Below are positions 52,101-55,603 of a DNA stretch of 55,603 nt, one piece after another (positions within the stretch are counted from its first letter, which is position 1; each line of letters starts with the position of its first letter). Under the pieces are notes generated by a model. The model was not told the DNA's origin and did not search any database. It worked only from the letters and a program-made list of their open reading frames with translations. The stretch is from Perkinsus chesapeaki (Eukaryota > Perkinsozoa > Perkinsida > Perkinsidae). A program made the translations under genes and the position numbers. The DNA lies in NCBI GenBank assembly GCA_013115145.1, contig JAAPAO010000192.1, positions 1 to 55,603 of the forward strand. Direction: 5' to 3'.

Positions 52101-55100
52101 TGCATAGGGTGGCATAGAGATAATATATAAACGTGATGAAGTTAAACATTTACTTGTACGATGAAGTAATGTGGGGGTTCCAATTGGAAGGGAGTTTGCG
52201 GAGTGGTTCTATGGTGTAACGGTTAGCACTCCAGACTCTGAATCTGGCGATCTGGGTTCAAATCCCGGTAGAACCTCTTCTGTTTTTAGTCCTACTCCAC
52301 GGGTTTTTCTTAACTTGTTCTTTTGTTTGGATGGAAGCATTAGAATCTCTATGATGTGGTGAGTAACTATGGTCCTTCCCGAGAACGAAAAAGCCTGCTT
52401 CCTTTTTCGGACGGGGGATCCGTCCTTTTTGACAGAAAATTGTTCTCCCTACTCTTGAAGTACATGCCTACCCTGGCAGGTCCTGTGGGAGATATCGGGC
52501 CGCACTTTCAAGAAGGTTATGAAGCTCCTTCAAGGCCGAAACCTCACCCACTTGGTCAAGTTCTTCAGCGATGAGCCGGACTTTGCCGCTCTAACCGATG
52601 AGGAAAAGCAGCTACTTTCGTCCAGCTGTGAGCATTTCGGAAACGGGAAAGCTGTTGTGAAGATCATTTCTGTGAACAGTATTTGATAGCGGCCAGGCGA
52701 GTCTAAGAAAGGCTATCAGTGGCACTGATAGCCAAGCTTGGGATACGTTCAGCAGAGTCCGCCGGCCATAGAGCAAACGGGAACCGTAGGCTCAGCCTCA
52801 ACCCATACAATCACTGATTCCGTGCATGGGTCAAGCAGCGACCTTCTCACTCTGTGGAGTAATATTGTCATGCCTCGCGAAAGACGAACAAAAATCCTGA
52901 AAAAGAACTTCTTCACTACATCATATTGATTTATTTTCATCTCTCCTCTGATAAAGTTTTCGTTGGATATCCTTCGTCCTCTCAGGTACAGTGCAGAAGT
53001 TCGAGGACAAGGACCAAATCCTGCGACAGGGCGATCCAGGGGACTGGCTATTTATCGTAAGCATATTTGATCTCCTCTGGGCGACCATCACATTGCGACT
53101 CTTCTCGGAGTAGTTCAGTGCTCGACAACGAATTTGACAAAAACTGCTGCTCTCCTAGGCTTTAAAATGTGGAATTTGGCATGAAGATCGTCGGGTAGTT
53201 CGCTGTGGTTGATGGGAAATAATTCTTGTAGAAGGTCCACCGAAATGATCCATCAACCTCCAGCAGGCCTCGTTCGCAATTCTACGAGCTTGGCAAATAC
53301 CGCCTTCCTAAAAGCTGTTCGACGAAGGAGCACACTTTTCGCTTTCAAGAGTGAAAGGGGAGTTTTGCCTCGCAGAAATGTGTTTACAATGAAAAATAAA
53401 TCTAGTAAAAATCCAACTCTGAAATATATTCCTGGAGCCTCGCTTTGGTAAAAAGGTAGAGTCTAAAGTACGTTCCTTCTGCGAACAGTCGTAGGCCTTC
53501 CTCTATGACTCCATTGTCCTTGTAGATCCAATCGGGGCGAGTGAGGAGTCGATATGCTGATGGGAGGATGATCACCTTGGAGGCAGGCAGCCTTATAGGG
53601 GGATTGAGTCTGATGTGAGCGGGGCAGGCGATTTAATGAAGATGTTGGATTTGCCGAAGAAAACGAATATCCTTGCATGATAACGAGACCTCTACATTTC
53701 GGAGGAACAGTCGGGAGTTGCCCTAAAATTCAGTCTTAAGAAACTCTTAGAGGGGACCAATCGCAATTCGCGTATTAATGGAGACATGCTCAGCATTCTT
53801 CGAACCCGCAAGAAAGGAAGGACTGTTGTGTGTAGTCGAGCAGTGACTCGGAGGGAAGCAGCAGATATCATTTTTAGGAGGAATGTATTCTATGTTGGTC
53901 TATGAACATACTTTCCAGCAAAATGTCCATTGTTCAATCTCCTCCGCCTTCAGTGGGAGGACATGTATGCAAGGCTGTATGCCTCCCGGGATAATCGCAT
54001 ATTGTGGGGTTGGAGGTATGATGCGAGAAATTAGTTGTATCTTCGGCCAAGCTAGTTCACTATGGGCTTTGGAAATTCGGAAATTGCTTTTCGGTGTCGG
54101 TTTGGATTTGTCTTGGTTCTCAGTAATGATTGGAAGCATCACTACGACTCCAGGGCAGATGGACGGGTTGTCTGCTTGGCATTGGGGAAGAGCAGTCTGG
54201 CGAAGCTCACACCGGCGATAAAGGTGAGTAGGCCTGGATGAGCTATTTGAAGATGGAGCGAATTTCGTATTTGATATCACTAGGATCATCCCTGTCGAAC
54301 TTCTTCAAAAAAAGTTCTTTTTTATCGTACATCGTATTTTACTTTCAGTGAGAATGTCACTCATAACGCTTCCGAAACCCGATACTAATATATTGTTGAA
54401 GGGATATTATCATTCGATTCCGGGATAGTATGGCCTGCCGAGCCTAAGTTGCGTGGAAGATAGTTTCTGGCCCGCCTGTGTGACAGGGAGATACTTCTCC
54501 CGTGCTAGTGTTGTGGTCGCAGCTGAGACTTGATCATACTGCAAAATGGATTAGGTTTCGCATCTTGTTATGGTTTGAGGAAGAGGGACTATTTTCAGAG
54601 TTCCCTGGGACGAGCCACTAAGAAGGTGTTGCTGAAGAATTTGAGTTTTTACGACCAACTTGATGCGGCTCAACAGAACTGTCTGTTGGATGTTATGGAG
54701 GAAAGTAGGAATGCACTTCTTCAATAACGATGAAGATATTTCTACTCGGCGACCCGGTGAAGAATCTGCGTTATTATTGGAATTTCTGGAATTCATTTTA
54801 TCGAATGATCTATCTATCAGTGGTGATTCGTGTTGATATTTTCACGAAGGATGTTCCGAAATGTCGAGCCACTCAGGAATCGGTGAATACTTTAGAGAAG
54901 ACAGTATTTCTCAAAAGAAATTGTTTTCTCAAAAAACAATTTTTAATGTAACGTTTGAAGCGCAGTTCGGTGCGAAATAACCAATTGATTCTCGAAGCTT
55001 CATTCGCCGTGACAATATGAGCGTGATTCATATTGCGAAGTACGCGTCAGCTGGTCGAGGACAGCGGTTGAAATCGCGCATGTTTCAGAAACCTATGCCG

Positions 55101-55171
55101 AGAAAGATGTCATTGTTTCTCCGGATGAAGGCCTGGACGAAGCAAGAGTCTTCATACTGCTGAATGGATTC
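49145..55171 (+). CDS. Cyclic-nucleotide-binding protein, probably the regulatory half of a cGMP-dependent protein kinase; cut by the right edge
   Basis: In-phase exons: 49145..49175, 50880..51024, 51346..51475, 51929..52084, 52480..52627, 52986..53056, then (after a missing piece) 54124..54223, 54599..54704 and 55089..55171. The N-terminus MGCGASSARAG carries a myristoylation/palmitoylation-type signal. The first cyclic-nucleotide domain is complete: HFLFASLTAEERDEV, FKQGD, GDCCFAIQSGTFVV, and the phosphate-binding cassette FGELAMLYNVKRTATV. The RTA form, with Thr after Arg, is typical of cGMP sites. Domain 2 starts with FAALTDEEKQLL and ILRQGDPGDWLFI and ends with GRVVCLALGKSSLAKL, but its cassette exon is not found in 53057-54123. 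Domain 3 begins with LSFYDQLDAAQQNCLLDV and YAEKDVIVSPDE. More than two such domains favours PKG over PKA regulatory subunit. The kinase domain would lie beyond the window. Confidence 0.8.
52205..52276 (+). tRNA. tRNA-Gln (anticodon CTG)
   Basis: A 72-nt cloverleaf: acceptor GGTTCTA/TAGAACC, D arm TGGTGTAACGGTTAGCA, anticodon stem CCAGA/TCTGG with loop CTCTGAA (anticodon CTG), and T arm with GGGTTCAAATCCC. TTTTT follows within ten bases as a pol III stop. It lies in the sense direction inside the 395-bp intron 52085-52479 of the cyclic-nucleotide-binding gene. Confidence 0.95.
52711..52733. repeat. 23-bp perfect palindrome, 11-base arms, one central base
   Basis: ggctatcagtg and cactgatagcc flank one g at 52722, within an intron (52628-52985) of the cyclic-nucleotide-binding gene. 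Confidence 0.95.
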
Positions 55172-55446
55172 GTAAGAAATTCACAGTTGGGGATCTGCCG
55201 GAGGAATCCGCACGCGTGCGCATTAATTTTTCTACGGGGTTTTACAAGGAATAGCGATTTGGTTTTTGGGCATCGATATCGGTGTAATGGGTTCGTTACG
55301 CCATTTCGCGCCTTGGAATTAATTAATCGTCTTCTTGGTTCGAGTCCCGGTCGGATCATTTCTCTGGCAGGTGCAGGTCGAGCGAATGGTGGAGAGTGAT
55401 ACTAGATCGCCTAGAGGGGTAAGCCGGTGTGTCGGGGTGGAGGGTT

Positions 55447-55603
55447 GAAATATGTTACTAGTGATACGGAGGAGGAGATATAATAGAAAGGAGTTTGATA
55501 GGAAATATGTTACTAGTGATACGGAGGAGGAGATATAATAGAAAGGAGTTTGATAGGAAATATGTTACTAGTGATACGGAGGAGGAGATATAATAGAAAG
55601 GAG
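55447..55603. repeat. 55-bp tandem repeat running off the right edge
   Basis: Units starting gaaatatgttactagtgata occur at 55447, 55502 and 55557, identical as far as visible. The window stops inside the third copy, which suggests the contig ended because the array could not be assembled. Confidence 0.95.

Noticed and set aside
55270-55360. Plus-strand stretch with ggtgtaatgggttcgtta and ggttcgagtccc resembling D and T arms
   Set aside because: Acceptor and T stems fail and no anticodon arm is evident; a pseudo-tRNA is possible but unsupported.
1-55603. CRISPR arrays, bacterial operons, Shine-Dalgarno sites, rRNA genes, spliced-leader RNA genes
   Set aside because: None found; the gene structures are eukaryotic, and no array with regular spacers or rRNA/SL core sequence was recognised.

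Overview
The window looks like nuclear DNA from a unicellular eukaryote, most likely an alveolate close to Perkinsus (an inference from gene content, not a database result). Most genes are split by GT-AG introns of about 38 bp to 1.7 kb. tRNA genes sit inside introns. There is an eL8 ribosomal protein, a taxilin, a cyclic-nucleotide-binding protein of the cGMP-kinase type with an acylation-type N-terminus, and a long helical protein of the kind that serves organellar RNA in alveolates. I rebuilt exon chains by hand from splice sites, reading phase and family motifs; where phases agree throughout I give exact joins in the entries.

Layout, left to right. A papain-like protease (minus, cut by the left edge) is divergent from a seven-exon alpha/beta hydrolase with tRNA-Thr in an intron. 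Next come an ATP-grasp ligase resembling carnosine synthase, a THUMP-type RNA methyltransferase, and a striking redox locus. In that locus, 8999-13767 encodes two tandem soluble-type fumarate reductase flavoprotein domains, three cytochrome b5 domains and, after a one-base frame break, a membrane di-heme cytochrome b like the anchor of succinate dehydrogenase/quinol:fumarate reductase. At 17967-20153, in convergent orientation, a second gene carries five cytochrome b5 domains fused to the same membrane cytochrome b. Then follow a secreted CE1/PHB-depolymerase-type esterase (21.4-22.7 kb), an eight-exon taxilin (26.6-29.4 kb), a degenerate region with reverse-transcriptase traces (30-33.5 kb), a nine-exon P450 (34.7-37.1 kb), an unknown multi-exon gene (38.8-39.7 kb), tRNA-Val, a 731-residue helical protein, a small three-exon gene head-to-head with eL8, and the cyclic-nucleotide-binding gene with tRNA-Gln in an intron. 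Both window ends look like contig ends; the right one stops inside a tandem repeat.

The most exciting candidate is the redox locus: its domain order suggests one polypeptide in which cytochrome b5 modules replace the usual iron-sulfur subunit as the electron wire between a quinone-facing di-heme membrane domain and a fumarate/succinate flavoprotein. Separately, the introns and intergenic DNA contain many different short perfect palindromes with exactly one central base, far more than chance predicts for the longer ones. That may mark an unusual fold-back mutation or repair process.
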